Of a DNA stretch of 64,000 nucleotides, positions 9,786 to 17,848 are shown one piece after another (position 1 is the stretch's first letter; each line of letters starts with the position of its first letter). The position numbers and the translations under genes are program-made. A model generated the notes under the pieces. That model was not told the origin of the DNA. It made no database searches and saw only the letters and a program-made list of their open reading frames with translations. This stretch comes from Mesorhizobium qingshengii. Its GTDB lineage: Bacteria; Pseudomonadota; Alphaproteobacteria; Rhizobiales; Rhizobiaceae. The DNA is taken from contig NZ_FMXM01000003.1 of assembly GCF_900103325.1 (NCBI RefSeq), forward strand, positions 186,001 through 250,000, read 5' to 3'.

Positions 9786-9995
9786 ATGACAACCGCTTCC
9801 ACCTCCGGACCGTTCGAGAGCCGCCAATCGTTCCCGTTCGTCACCTGGTTCCGCTCGGGCACGCTGGCCCGGTGGCATGACCGCTATCTGCAGCGTATCG
9901 ACCTTGCCGAGATCGATGATCATCTGTTGCGCGACCTTGGCCTGACGCCGGAAGACGTGCGCCGAGAATGCACGAAGTCCTTCTGGCGATCATGA
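9786..9995 (+). CDS. DUF1127 (YjiS-like) small protein
   Basis: 69-aa protein with the DUF1127 signature at its C-terminus: LARWHDRYLQRIDLAEIDDHLLRDLGLTPEDV in two overlapping helices (residues ~27-58). DUF1127 proteins are small Arg-rich proteins widespread in rhizobia; some act in RNA-related or phosphate/C-metabolism control in Agrobacterium. AAGGAGACG sits seven bases before the ATG. The promoter region is shared with the divergent ArsR gene. Confidence 0.8.
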   Translation: MTTASTSGPFESRQSFPFVTWFRSGTLARWHDRYLQRIDLAEIDDHLLRDLGLTPEDVRRECTKSFWRS

Positions 9996-10090
9996 CCCGC
10001 AAGCAAATTGCCTAGCAGATCGGGCGGCACAACGTTTCGACACCGCTCGAACCATCGACGCAAGAACACATCCCCCTCACGGAGACGACA

Positions 10091-10468
10091 ATGGCCATCA
10101 CCTGCTTCATCCGCTACGAGATCGACCCGTTCGGCAAGGCGGCCTTCGAGGAGTATGCCCGCAACTGGGGCCAGGCCATTCCGCGTTGCGGCGCCGATTT
10201 GATCGGCTACTTCGCGCCGCATGAAGGCTCGGCCACGACAGCCTATGCCGCTTACAACATCGACAGCCTGGCCGCCTACGAAGCCTATCGCGCCCGGCTT
10301 GCCGCCGATCCCGCCGGCAAGGCAAACTACGAGTTCGCCCGCCGCGAGAAATTCATCCTCAAGGAGGATCGCATGTTCCTGAAACTGGCTTCCGGCCCAC
10401 ACGCGCCAAGGCTTGATCCTGAAAAGTTGCAGACTTTTCAGACCGAGATCATGCCAGCGGAAAGGTGA
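10091..10468 (+). CDS. NIPSNAP family protein
   Basis: 125-aa protein with one NIPSNAP/dimeric alpha-beta barrel fold: ITCFIRYEIDPFGKAAFEEYARNW at the start, GYFAPHEGS in the middle and REKFILKEDRMFL near the end. The family's function is poorly defined. The start follows GGAGACGACA. The next gene, an ABM monooxygenase of the same ferredoxin-like fold, begins four bases after the stop, so they are co-transcribed. Confidence 0.82.
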   Translation: MAITCFIRYEIDPFGKAAFEEYARNWGQAIPRCGADLIGYFAPHEGSATTAYAAYNIDSLAAYEAYRARLAADPAGKANYEFARREKFILKEDRMFLKLASGPHAPRLDPEKLQTFQTEIMPAER

Positions 10469-10472
10469 AGGT

Positions 10473-10817
10473 ATGATCGCTGTCATCTTCGAAGTCGAAC
10501 CGGCGGCGGGCCGGCGCGATGCGTATCTGAGCATCGCCGCCGACCTGCGTCCGCTGCTCGACGGCATCGACGGGTTTGTCTCCATCGAGCGCTTCCAGAG
10601 CCTGGTCGACCCGAACCGCATCCTGTCCTTGTCGTTCTGGCGCGACGAGGACGCGGTCAAGGCCTGGCGCAACACCGAGGAACACCGGCACGCGCAGAAG
10701 GCAGGACGCGGCGGTATCTTTGCCGGCTACCGTTTGCGCATCGCGCATGTAGTGCGCGACTACGGGCTGACCGAAAGGGCCGAGGCGCCGCAGGATAGCC
10801 GGGCGGTGAATGGGTGA
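10473..10817 (+). CDS. antibiotic biosynthesis monooxygenase (ABM) domain protein
   Basis: 114-aa single-domain ABM protein: MIAVIFEVEPAAGRRDAYL, FVSIERFQSLVDPNRILSLSFWRDEDAV, RIAHVVRDYG. ABM proteins are small dimeric oxygenases or ligand-binding proteins without cofactor; the substrate cannot be told. The ATG at 10473 has GAAGG five bases upstream and lies four bases past the NIPSNAP stop; the more upstream in-frame start would overlap that gene by 56 bases and is less likely. Confidence 0.8.
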   Translation: MIAVIFEVEPAAGRRDAYLSIAADLRPLLDGIDGFVSIERFQSLVDPNRILSLSFWRDEDAVKAWRNTEEHRHAQKAGRGGIFAGYRLRIAHVVRDYGLTERAEAPQDSRAVNG

Positions 10818-10838
10818 GGCTTACGGGTTGATGTGGGT

Positions 10839-10970
10839 GCCGCCCCTCATCCGCCTGCCGGCACCTTCTCCCCGTATAGTGACGGGGAGAAGGGACAAGC
10901 TCCCGCGCCGGCGACCCCCCTCTCCCCGTTCTTCACGGGGGGAGGGTAAGGGTGAGGGGCGGCGCTGACC
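10839..10970. repeat. mosaic-type palindromic repeat, type B
   Basis: Inverted arms GCCGCCCCTCAT...CTTCTCCCCGT at 10839-10877 and CTCTCCCCGTTC...GTGAGGGGCGGC at 10919-10964. Same family as 48604-48790 and 55602-55789 (shared core CTCCCCGTATAG and end GGCGCTGACC). It sits between convergent genes. Confidence 0.7.
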
Positions 10971-10983
10971 TTTGCCGCTCTAC

Positions 10984-11973
10984 CTAAGCGTTGCCGATCA
11001 GCACGCCGGCGGCGAACACCAGCGCGCCGCCGAGCACCACCTGGAAGGCGGCGCGCAGGAAGGGGGTCTGCATGTAGCGGTTCTGGACGAAGGCGATGGC
11101 CCATAGTTCGAAGAACACCACCACCGCAGCGACAGCGGTCGCGGTCCAGAAATGCGGGATGAGATAGGGCAATGCGTGGCCAAGGCCGCCCGCCGACGTC
11201 ATGACGCCGGTGGTGATGCCGCGTTTTATCGGCGAGCCGCGGCCCGACAGCTTGCCGTCGTCGGACGCCACTTCGGTGAATCCCATCGAGATGCCGGCGC
11301 CGATCGAGGCGGCAAGGCCGACCAGAAAGGTCTGCCAGGTGTCATGCGTGGCGAAAGCGGCGGCGAAGATCGGCGCCAGAGTCGATACCGAACCGTCCAT
11401 CAGGCCAGCCAATCCCGGCTGCACATAGGTCAGGATGAACTGGCGCCGCTCGGCCGCGGCCTCTTCGTCCTTCACTTCGCCCGGCACGTGCTGTTGCTCC
11501 AGACGCTGTGCCAGCGTCTCGTGCCCCTGTTCGGCCAGCGCCAGATCGTCGAGCAGTTTTCTGGTCGAGGCATCGGTGGTGCGCTTTGCCGCTTCGACAT
11601 AAAACAGGTAGGCCTGCCGTTCCATCGCCTCGGCCTGGCTGCGCACATGCTCGACGCCAAGCGGTCGCACCAGCCAGTCGGGCTTGCGCTCATAATAGCC
11701 CTTCACATGTTCGCGCCGGATCAGTGGAATGCGCTCGCCGAAACGCTGGCGGTGAAGCTCGATCAACGAGTCGCGATGGCCGTCCTCTTCCTCGGCCATC
11801 TCCTCGAACACCTTCGCCGATTGCGGAAAGCTTTCGGCCAGCCCGTCAGCATAGGCACGGTAGATGCGCCCGTCGTCTTCCTCGGACGAAATGGCCAGCG
11901 CCAGGATCTCCTGCTCGGAGAGCGATTCGAAGGGACGGCGGCCGAAGCCGAAGCCGAAAACACGGGAAAGCAT
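10984..11973 (-). CDS. mbfA: membrane-bound ferritin MbfA (iron exporter)
   Basis: 329-aa fusion of an N-terminal ferritin-like di-iron domain (about 15-165) and a C-terminal VIT1/CCC1-like membrane domain (about 185-329) with five hydrophobic segments. The ferritin part shows ExxH-type ligands (EEEDGHRDSLIELH; EQGHETLAQRLEQ) and FYVEAAKRT. The membrane half has PGLAGLMDGSVSTLAPIFAAAF, the VIT1 signature. In Agrobacterium and Bradyrhizobium, MbfA exports iron and protects against iron and peroxide stress under Irr control. Here a perfect Irr-type palindrome lies 10 bases upstream of the ATG, so iron-dependent repression is likely. Confidence 0.9.
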   Translation of the reverse strand: MLSRVFGFGFGRRPFESLSEQEILALAISSEEDDGRIYRAYADGLAESFPQSAKVFEEMAEEEDGHRDSLIELHRQRFGERIPLIRREHVKGYYERKPDWLVRPLGVEHVRSQAEAMERQAYLFYVEAAKRTTDASTRKLLDDLALAEQGHETLAQRLEQQHVPGEVKDEEAAAERRQFILTYVQPGLAGLMDGSVSTLAPIFAAAFATHDTWQTFLVGLAASIGAGISMGFTEVASDDGKLSGRGSPIKRGITTGVMTSAGGLGHALPYLIPHFWTATAVAAVVVFFELWAIAFVQNRYMQTPFLRAAFQVVLGGALVFAAGVLIGNA

Positions 11974-11983
11974 GAGGAATTCA

Positions 11984-12012
11984 CCCTAGTTTAGAATGGT
12001 TCTAAACTAGGG
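11984..12012 (-). promoter_or_regulatory. Irr-type iron control element (ICE) upstream of mbfA
   Basis: Perfect 13-bp inverted repeat CCCTAGTTTAGAA / TTCTAAACTAGGG with a 3-bp spacer (TGG). The inner TTTAGAA-N3-TTCTAAA is the known Irr operator pattern of Rhizobiales. It ends 10 bases from the mbfA start codon, so Irr bound here would block transcription start or early elongation. Confidence 0.85.
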
Positions 12013-12087
12013 TTTGACGCGCCTCCGGTCAATCGCGCGCTTGGGGTCGCGGGTCAAGAATTGTTGAAGCCGCCGATCGCCGTTGAC

Positions 12088-12141
12088 CCTTCATTATCGG
12101 CGAAGATTTCCCTATATAGGCAAACCTAAGCCGATAGAAGG
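12088..12141 (+). promoter_or_regulatory. inverted repeat around a CCTATATAGG palindrome, before the HTH gene
   Basis: CCTTC-AT-TATCGGC (12088-12101) is the reverse complement of GCCGATA-GAAGG (12130-12141) apart from a two-base bulge. The centre holds the perfect 10-mer CCTATATAGG (12111-12120), which may also be a -10 element. The right arm contains the GAAGGA ribosome site of the gene starting at 12152. It could be an autoregulatory operator or, if transcribed, a hairpin hiding the ribosome site. Confidence 0.5.
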
Positions 12142-12151
12142 AAAGCCGCAG

Positions 12152-12475
12152 ATGACGACAAAGGCGCACGCACCGGAATTCGACCCAAAGCCCGCTCTCG
12201 ATCTCATCGCCAGCATCGAGGCCGATTTGCAACGCCTGAAGGGCCTGGTCGAGCAGGAGGTCGAGAAATTCGATCCCGCCAATCCGCACAACAAGGCGCC
12301 GGACGGCAAGTTGACGGAAGAAGGCGTGGAGTGCTGCTACCGCATGTTCGACGAAGGCAAGTCGCGCTATTCGGTCGCCCAGCAGATGAAGATCTCGTTT
12401 GCCGCCGCCACCCACCGGTTCAACAACTGGCGCAAGTTGGGTGGGACGAAGAGGCAGCGGACGCTTCTGGGATGA
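12152..12475 (+). CDS. small helix-turn-helix protein, function unknown
   Basis: 107-aa protein. The N-terminal half is helical (LDLIASIEADLQRLKGLVEQEVEKF, likely coiled coil, about 17-42). The C-terminal half looks like a resolvase-type HTH: LTEEGVECCYRMFDEGKSRYSVAQQMKISFAAATHRFNNWRKLGG. It is probably a DNA-binding protein; I do not recognise a named family. The start at 12152 has GAAGGA ten bases away, and the structured inverted repeat just upstream suggests self-regulation. Monocistronic. Confidence 0.65.
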   Translation: MTTKAHAPEFDPKPALDLIASIEADLQRLKGLVEQEVEKFDPANPHNKAPDGKLTEEGVECCYRMFDEGKSRYSVAQQMKISFAAATHRFNNWRKLGGTKRQRTLLG

Positions 12476-12660
12476 AGAGTGGTTGGCTGCAAGGCCAATT
12501 GCCGGCCTCGGCGCCGCGCTGGCGACGGCAGGCCGGTGAGGGGCACCGCCAACGCCGCTCAAGACATGCCAAACTTTGTAACGGTCACATTTTTTCAATG
12601 GTGTGCTACCGTTGTTTGCGGGCATCATGAGAAGACACTGTCTCTTTTGCTGGACCTCGC

Positions 12661-13644
12661 ATGACCGCCACCACGCCTCCCGGCATAGCCGACCTCCGCC
12701 GTGCCGCAGCCCGGCTTTCCGGCCTGATTGTTGAAACGCCGTTGATCGAATCGCTTGAACTCAACAAGCGCTTCGGCGCCCGCATCCTGTTCAAGCCGGA
12801 GACGCTGCAGCGCACCGGCTCGTTCAAGTTCCGCGGCGCCTACAATAAGCTGTCGTCGCTCAGCGAAGAGGAGCGCGGCCGTGGCGTCGTCGCCTTCTCG
12901 TCGGGCAACCACGCGCAAGGCGTCGCCGCCTCCGCCGCGATGTTCGGTGTCAAGGCGGTCATCGCCATGCCGGCCGACGCGCCGGCGATGAAGGTCGGCA
13001 ATGTCCGCAAGATGGGAGCGGAGGTGGTGCCGTTCGACCGCTTTCGCGACGACCGCATGGCCGTCGTGGGCCCGTACATCGAAAGGGGCATGGTGCTGGT
13101 GCCGCCCTTCGACGATCCGGCCATCATCGCCGGCCAGGGCACGATCGGCCTCGAATTGATGCGCCAGGTGGAAGCGCTTGGCGTGAGCCTCGACGCGGTG
13201 CTGGTGCCCTGCGGCGGCGGCGGACTGAGCAGCGGAATCTCGGTTGCCGTCAAGGACGCCTCGCCCAGCACGGCCGTCTGGGCGGTGGAGCCCGAGCATT
13301 TCGACGACACCCGCCGCTCGCTGGCCGCGGGCATCAGGGTGGCGAACGAGCCGGGCCACAGTTCGATCTGCGATGCGATCCTCACCGCCGAGCCGGGCGT
13401 GATCACCTTCGAGATCAACCGCAGGAACCTTGCCGGCGGCATCGCCGTCTCCGACAAGGCGACGGCACAGGCGATGCGCGACGCCATGGCCTATCTCAAG
13501 CTGGTGGTCGAACCCGGCGGCTGCGTCGGACTGGCGGCGCTGTCGTCGGGCGAGATCGAGCTGGCAGGCAAATGCGTCGCCGTGGTGCTGTCCGGCGGCA
13601 ACGTCGATTTCGGCACCTATGCGGGGATCATGGCAGCCGCATAG
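12661..13644 (+). CDS. PLP-dependent serine/threonine dehydratase
   Basis: 327-aa fold-type II PLP enzyme that deaminates threonine or serine to the 2-oxo acid. The PLP lysine is Lys56 in GSFKFRG; the cofactor loop SSGNHAQG follows near residue 80; the phosphate-binding PCGGGGLSSG is near residue 183. It lacks the C-terminal ACT regulatory domain of biosynthetic IlvA, so it is of the catabolic TdcB/racemase-like type; serine racemase activity cannot be excluded. A SnoaL-like gene follows 86 bases later. Confidence 0.88.
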   Translation: MTATTPPGIADLRRAAARLSGLIVETPLIESLELNKRFGARILFKPETLQRTGSFKFRGAYNKLSSLSEEERGRGVVAFSSGNHAQGVAASAAMFGVKAVIAMPADAPAMKVGNVRKMGAEVVPFDRFRDDRMAVVGPYIERGMVLVPPFDDPAIIAGQGTIGLELMRQVEALGVSLDAVLVPCGGGGLSSGISVAVKDASPSTAVWAVEPEHFDDTRRSLAAGIRVANEPGHSSICDAILTAEPGVITFEINRRNLAGGIAVSDKATAQAMRDAMAYLKLVVEPGGCVGLAALSSGEIELAGKCVAVVLSGGNVDFGTYAGIMAAA

Positions 13645-13730
13645 GATGCGGCCCGTCTGGGTCACGCACCGGTCCAAAGTGCCGGAGCGCCACAGCACTG
13701 TATCGGCGGCGATGGTCAAGGAGATTTGAC

Positions 13731-14111
13731 ATGGAGGACCGGGAGATTCGAGCGGCCCTCGATCATCACTGGGCTGCCTCCGATGCGAACGATTTCGAGG
13801 GGGAGCACCAGATCTACCGGGAGGACGCGGTGCTCGACTACCCGCAGTCAGGGGAGCGCGTCCGCGGGCGGCGCGACATCCAGTCGTCGCGCGCCGCGCA
13901 GCCGAACCGGAAGCGCTTCACGGTGCGGCGGATCATCGGTGCGGGCGACCTCTGGATCACGGAATATGTCCTGGCCTATGACGGGCGGCCGTCTTACACG
14001 GTGAGCATCATGGAGTTCCTCGATGGCAAGGTGGCCCGCGAGACCCAGTATTTCGGCGATCCGTTCGAGCCGGGGCCTTCGCGCGCGCAATGGGTCGAGC
14101 GGATGCCTTGA
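13731..14111 (+). CDS. SnoaL-like/NTF2-fold protein
   Basis: 126-aa protein of the NTF2-like fold: an N-terminal helix (IRAALDHHWAASDANDFEGEHQIY), a YREDAVLDYPQSGERVRGRRDI strand-loop, and a C-terminal EFLDGKVARETQYFGDPF. SnoaL-like proteins are small hydrolases, isomerases or ligand binders; the role is unknown. The ATG at 13731 follows AAGGAGATTTGAC. It ends three bases before the glycosylase region, which suggests co-transcription. Confidence 0.75.
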   Translation: MEDREIRAALDHHWAASDANDFEGEHQIYREDAVLDYPQSGERVRGRRDIQSSRAAQPNRKRFTVRRIIGAGDLWITEYVLAYDGRPSYTVSIMEFLDGKVARETQYFGDPFEPGPSRAQWVERMP

Positions 14112-14126
14112 GCCTTGGCGATAAGG

Positions 14127-14720
14127 ATGATCCGTCCGCTCGCCCGCTCTGAATTGCCCGGCGATACGACCGATCTCGCCCGCACCCTCATTGGCAAGGT
14201 GGTGGTGCGCGAGTTGCCTGAAGGCATCGTCAGCGGACGCATCGTCGAGACCGAGGCCTATGTCGTCGGTGACGCCGCCGGGCATGGTTACCGGGGGATG
14301 ACCCCGCGCAACCGCTCGCTGTTTCTCGAACGCGGGCACGCCTATGTCTATCTCGCCTACGGCATCTCCTACATGCTGAATGTCTCGAGCGAGAGGGCCG
14401 GGATCGGAACCGGCGTGCTGATCAGGGCGCTCGAGCCGCTCGAAGGCATCCCGATCATGCGGCTCAATCGCGGCGTCGAGCGCCTGCGCGACCTGGCGCG
14501 AGGACCGGGAAGGCTCGCTGCGGCGTTGCGGATCGATCGTTCGCTCGACGGGCTCGATCTTTGCCGGCAAGGCCCGCTGTGGCTCGCAGGCGATGACCAC
14601 CAACCCGGCGAAATCGGGCAGAGCATCAGGATCGGCATTTCGAAGGATGCGGACCGCCTGCTGCGATTCTATGTCAGGGAGAGCCCGTTCGTCAGCGGTC
14701 CGGGATCGCTCAGGGACTAG
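14127..14720 (+). CDS. mpg: DNA-3-methyladenine glycosylase (AAG/MPG type)
   Basis: 197-aa base-excision repair enzyme removing alkylated purines. The family core is intact: DLARTLIGKVVVRELPEGIVSGRIVETEAYVVGDAAGHGYRGMTPRNRSLFLERGHAYVYLAYGISYMLNVSSE, including the catalytic Glu in ETEAY (about residue 37) and the intercalating YVYLAYG tyrosine region. RGPGRLAAAL is the C-terminal conserved stretch. The start could be the TTG at 14115 or the ATG at 14127; neither has a strong ribosome site and ATG was preferred. Confidence 0.88.
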   Translation: MIRPLARSELPGDTTDLARTLIGKVVVRELPEGIVSGRIVETEAYVVGDAAGHGYRGMTPRNRSLFLERGHAYVYLAYGISYMLNVSSERAGIGTGVLIRALEPLEGIPIMRLNRGVERLRDLARGPGRLAAALRIDRSLDGLDLCRQGPLWLAGDDHQPGEIGQSIRIGISKDADRLLRFYVRESPFVSGPGSLRD

Positions 14721-14847
14721 GAGACAGCCACACCTTCAGGGTCACCCCAATGTTCGTTCATGCGCCCGAAGTCCGCGGCTCGATCCAACTGTCCGTCGTC
14801 CAACCCGTCTCGGCCCTTTGCGGCAGCCAGTTGATCAGACCTTGATG

Positions 14848-15984
14848 CTAATCCAGCGTGCGGCGGAACCGCAGCAGCGCCGTGCCGGCAAACACCACCA
14901 CGAACAGCACCAGCCAGCCGACCTCGGTCCCTATCGCATGGAAGTCGGCGCCCTTGAGCATCACCGCCCGGGTGATGCGCAGGAAATACGTGAGCGGGAA
15001 GATCTCGCCCAGGACCTGTGCCCAGCCGGGCATGCCGCGATAGGGGAACATGAAGCCCGACAGCATGATTGACGGCAGGAAGAAGAAGAAGGTCAGCTGC
15101 ATCGCCTGCATCTGCGAGCGCGCCATGGTCGAGATCGTGTAGCCGAGCAGCACCAGTGCAAGCACGAAGACAAGCACCGCCGACAGAAGCAACGTCAGCG
15201 AACCGACGAACGGAACGCTGAACAGGAGCTTCGCGGCGACCAACACCACCACCATCTGTACCGCGCCGACGACGAGGAAGGGCAGCACCTTGCCGAGCAT
15301 GATCTCGGCCGGGCTGGAAGGCATGGCAAGCAGGTTCTCCATCGTGCCGCGCTCGGTTTCGCGCGTCAGCGCCATGGCCGTCATCATAACCATGGTCATC
15401 TGCAGGATGACGCCGAGCAGGCCGGGCACGATGTTGTATTGCGAGACGCCTTCCGGATTGTAGCGCTGGTGCACCACCACCTGCAGCTGCCCCCTGGCGC
15501 TTTCAGCGGCGGTCGCCTGCATGCCCTGCGCGCGCAGCAGCGCCTGGCTCGCCACCTTGCTCAAGGTCGAAACGGCGCCGCTCGCGGCGGAAGGATCGGT
15601 TGCGTCGGCCTCGATCAGGATCTGCGGGTTGTCGCCGCGCTCGACCCGCCGGGCGAAATCGGCCGGGATCGTCACCACGAAAGAGACAACTCCCTTGGCC
15701 ATCAGCGCTTCGGCCTCGGTGGCGCTCTGCGCCACATAGTCGAAGTGATAATAGCCCGTCATCTGCAGGGCAGAGACCATGGCACGCGTATACTGGTCGT
15801 TGCTGATGGCAACGAGCGCGGTCGGCAGGCTCTTGGGATCATTGTTGATGGCGAAGCCGAACAGCACCAGCTGCATCAGCGGTACGCCCAGCATCATGGC
15901 GAAGGTGATGCGGTCACGCCGCATCTGGATGAATTCCTTGATCAGCAGGGCGCCGAGCCTGGCGAAGGAAAAGACGCTGTTCAT
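14848..15984 (-). CDS. ABC-2 type transporter permease (YbhR/YhhJ-like)
   Basis: 378-aa inner-membrane permease: one N-terminal segment (about 25-45), a large periplasmic domain (about 50-170), then five C-terminal segments. YNPEGVSQYNIVPGLLGVIL and GTMENLLAMPSSPAEIMLGK are typical of YbhS/YbhR drug-efflux permeases. It is the last gene of a four-gene overlapping operon with regulator, membrane-fusion protein and ATPase. E. coli has two permeases (ybhS, ybhR); here only one is present, so it probably acts as a homodimer. Confidence 0.88.
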   Translation of the reverse strand: MNSVFSFARLGALLIKEFIQMRRDRITFAMMLGVPLMQLVLFGFAINNDPKSLPTALVAISNDQYTRAMVSALQMTGYYHFDYVAQSATEAEALMAKGVVSFVVTIPADFARRVERGDNPQILIEADATDPSAASGAVSTLSKVASQALLRAQGMQATAAESARGQLQVVVHQRYNPEGVSQYNIVPGLLGVILQMTMVMMTAMALTRETERGTMENLLAMPSSPAEIMLGKVLPFLVVGAVQMVVVLVAAKLLFSVPFVGSLTLLLSAVLVFVLALVLLGYTISTMARSQMQAMQLTFFFFLPSIMLSGFMFPYRGMPGWAQVLGEIFPLTYFLRITRAVMLKGADFHAIGTEVGWLVLFVVVFAGTALLRFRRTLD

Positions 15985-16901
15985 GCCATGTTGTCCTTCG
16001 AGCCGGACATGAACTGGATGAAGACATCCTCGAGGCTGGTTTCGCCCGGCGTCAATGTCACGCCCTTGTGCTCTTTCTCGACATCGGCGAGCGCGGCTTC
16101 GAGCTTCTTCCTGTCGGAACCGACGACATGCAGCGTCGCGCCGAACGGCGCCACCTGGTCGACACCGGGGCGGCCATCGAGCGCCGCCGCGACCCGGTCG
16201 AGGTGCGGGCCCTCCACGATGAACGTGGTCAGCCCGGCATTCCTGACCACCTCGGCCACGGTGCCGGTGGCCAGCATCTTGCCATAGGAGATGTAGCTGA
16301 TGCGGTGGCAGCGCTCGGCCTCGTCCATGTAGTGGGTGGAGACCAGTACGGTCAGTCCGCCGCTGGCGAGGCGATGGATTTCGTCCCAGAATTCGCGCCG
16401 CGCCTTCGGATCGACGCCAGCCGTAGGCTCGTCGAGCAGAAGCAGCTTCGGCTTGTGCATGATGCAGGCGGCCAGCGCCAGCCGCTGCTTCCAGCCGCCG
16501 GACAATGTGCCGGCAAGCTGGTCGCGGCGCGAGGTCAGGCCGAGTTCCTCCAGCGTCCTGGCGACATACTCGCCGACCGGCTTCAGCCGGTAGAGCCGCG
16601 CCACGAATTCGAGATTCTCGCCAATCGTCAGATCCTCGTAGAACGAGAATTTCTGCGTCATGTAGCCGACTTCACGCTTGATGCGCAGACTGTCGGTGCG
16701 GATGTTGAAGCCGAGCACCGTGCCTTCGCCTTCATCGGGCGTCAGCAGGCCGCACATGATACGGATGGTGGTGGTCTTGCCCGAACCGTTCGGCCCGAGA
16801 AAGCCGACGATCTCGCCCTCCGCCACCGCCATCGTCACATGGTCGACGACGGTCTTGTCGCCGAAGCGCTTGACCAGGCCGTGAACGTCTATGGCGTTCA
16901 T
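15981..16901 (-). CDS. ABC exporter ATP-binding protein (YbhF-like)
   Basis: 306-aa ATPase: Walker A GPNGSGKTT (about 36-44), Q-loop YMTQKFSFYEDLT, signature LSGGWKQRLALA, Walker [16 protein letters not shown]-terminal ~70-residue extension resembles those of ABC-2 exporters. It is half the usual YbhF length, so a single nucleotide-binding domain rather than a tandem pair. The start at 16901 overlaps the HlyD stop by four bases (ATGA) and its stop overlaps the permease start the same way. Confidence 0.9.
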   Translation of the reverse strand: MNAIDVHGLVKRFGDKTVVDHVTMAVAEGEIVGFLGPNGSGKTTTIRIMCGLLTPDEGEGTVLGFNIRTDSLRIKREVGYMTQKFSFYEDLTIGENLEFVARLYRLKPVGEYVARTLEELGLTSRRDQLAGTLSGGWKQRLALAACIMHKPKLLLLDEPTAGVDPKARREFWDEIHRLASGGLTVLVSTHYMDEAERCHRISYISYGKMLATGTVAEVVRNAGLTTFIVEGPHLDRVAAALDGRPGVDQVAPFGATLHVVGSDRKKLEAALADVEKEHKGVTLTPGETSLEDVFIQFMSGSKDNMA

Positions 16902-17848
16902 TTTCCAGCGTCCAGCTCGACATCGACGATCTGGCCGGGCTGCAGCGGGCCGGCATCGCCCTCCGGCCGCGCCTCGACCAGGTAGACCAGCTTCTGCCGG
17001 TTCTCGAGTGAGTAGATCACCGGCGGAGTGAACTCCGGATCCGGCGAGACATAGCTGACCCGCGCCTTCACATCCGGGCCGCAACCGTCGCAATGGACGT
17101 CGAGCACGGTGCCGATTTTGACAGAGGAGAAGGCACTTTCCGGTATATAGACGGTGAGCTTCACCGCGCCGTCGGGCAGGATCGAAATGACCGGCGCGGT
17201 CGGGCCGGCGGTGTCGCCGGGATTGCGGATGACGTCGTTGACGCGGCCGGGCGAGGGTGCGGCCAGCGCGCGCTTGGACAGCCGCCACTCAGCCTGTTCG
17301 AGCGTTGCCTGCGCCTGCTTGACCTGATTGTCGGCGGCCTTGATCGTCTCGGGGCGCGCCGGCAGGCCGCCGACCGCGAGATTGGCCTCTGCCTGGCCGA
17401 GCTGCGCGTCGGCTGTCTCCAGCGTTGCCGACGCGGTGTCGAAATCGGCCTGGCTGCCGGTGCCGCGCTTGAACAGGTCGGCAGCGCGCGTGTATTTGCG
17501 CCTTGCGTCATCCGCCTGCGCCTTGGCCATGTCGACCTGGGCCTTGAGCGCCGCGATCTCCTCCGGCCGCTTGCCGACCTGCAGGTCGGCAAGCTGCGCC
17601 TGGGCCTGGGCGAGGCTTGCCTGCGCCTGCGCCACCGCGATCTTCGCATCGGCACTTTCCAGCGTCACAACGGTCGTGCCGGGCACGACACGATCGCCGC
17701 GCTTGACGGTGACCGTCTCGACCTGCGCCACCTCGATCGGCGCCAGCAGCACATAGTCGCCTTCGACATAACCGACGGCCAGAGGTGCTGCCGGGGCACA
17801 GGCGCCGAGAAGCTGCGCGGCGAGCGGCAGCGAACACAGAAAGCTCAT
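16898..17848 (-). CDS. HlyD/membrane-fusion lipoprotein of the efflux system
   Basis: 316-aa periplasmic adaptor. The signal peptide ends in a lipobox LLGAC (Cys about residue 16), so it is probably a lipoprotein. Barrel-sandwich (VETVTVKRGDRVVPGTTVVTLESADAKI), a long coiled-coil hairpin (about 60-160, AQAQASLAQAQAQLADL and QVKQAQATLEQAEWRL), then a beta-barrel region. It links the inner-membrane ABC pair to an outer-membrane channel not found in this window. ATG at 17848 overlaps the TetR stop (ATGA). Confidence 0.88.
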   Translation of the reverse strand: MSFLCSLPLAAQLLGACAPAAPLAVGYVEGDYVLLAPIEVAQVETVTVKRGDRVVPGTTVVTLESADAKIAVAQAQASLAQAQAQLADLQVGKRPEEIAALKAQVDMAKAQADDARRKYTRAADLFKRGTGSQADFDTASATLETADAQLGQAEANLAVGGLPARPETIKAADNQVKQAQATLEQAEWRLSKRALAAPSPGRVNDVIRNPGDTAGPTAPVISILPDGAVKLTVYIPESAFSSVKIGTVLDVHCDGCGPDVKARVSYVSPDPEFTPPVIYSLENRQKLVYLVEARPEGDAGPLQPGQIVDVELDAGK

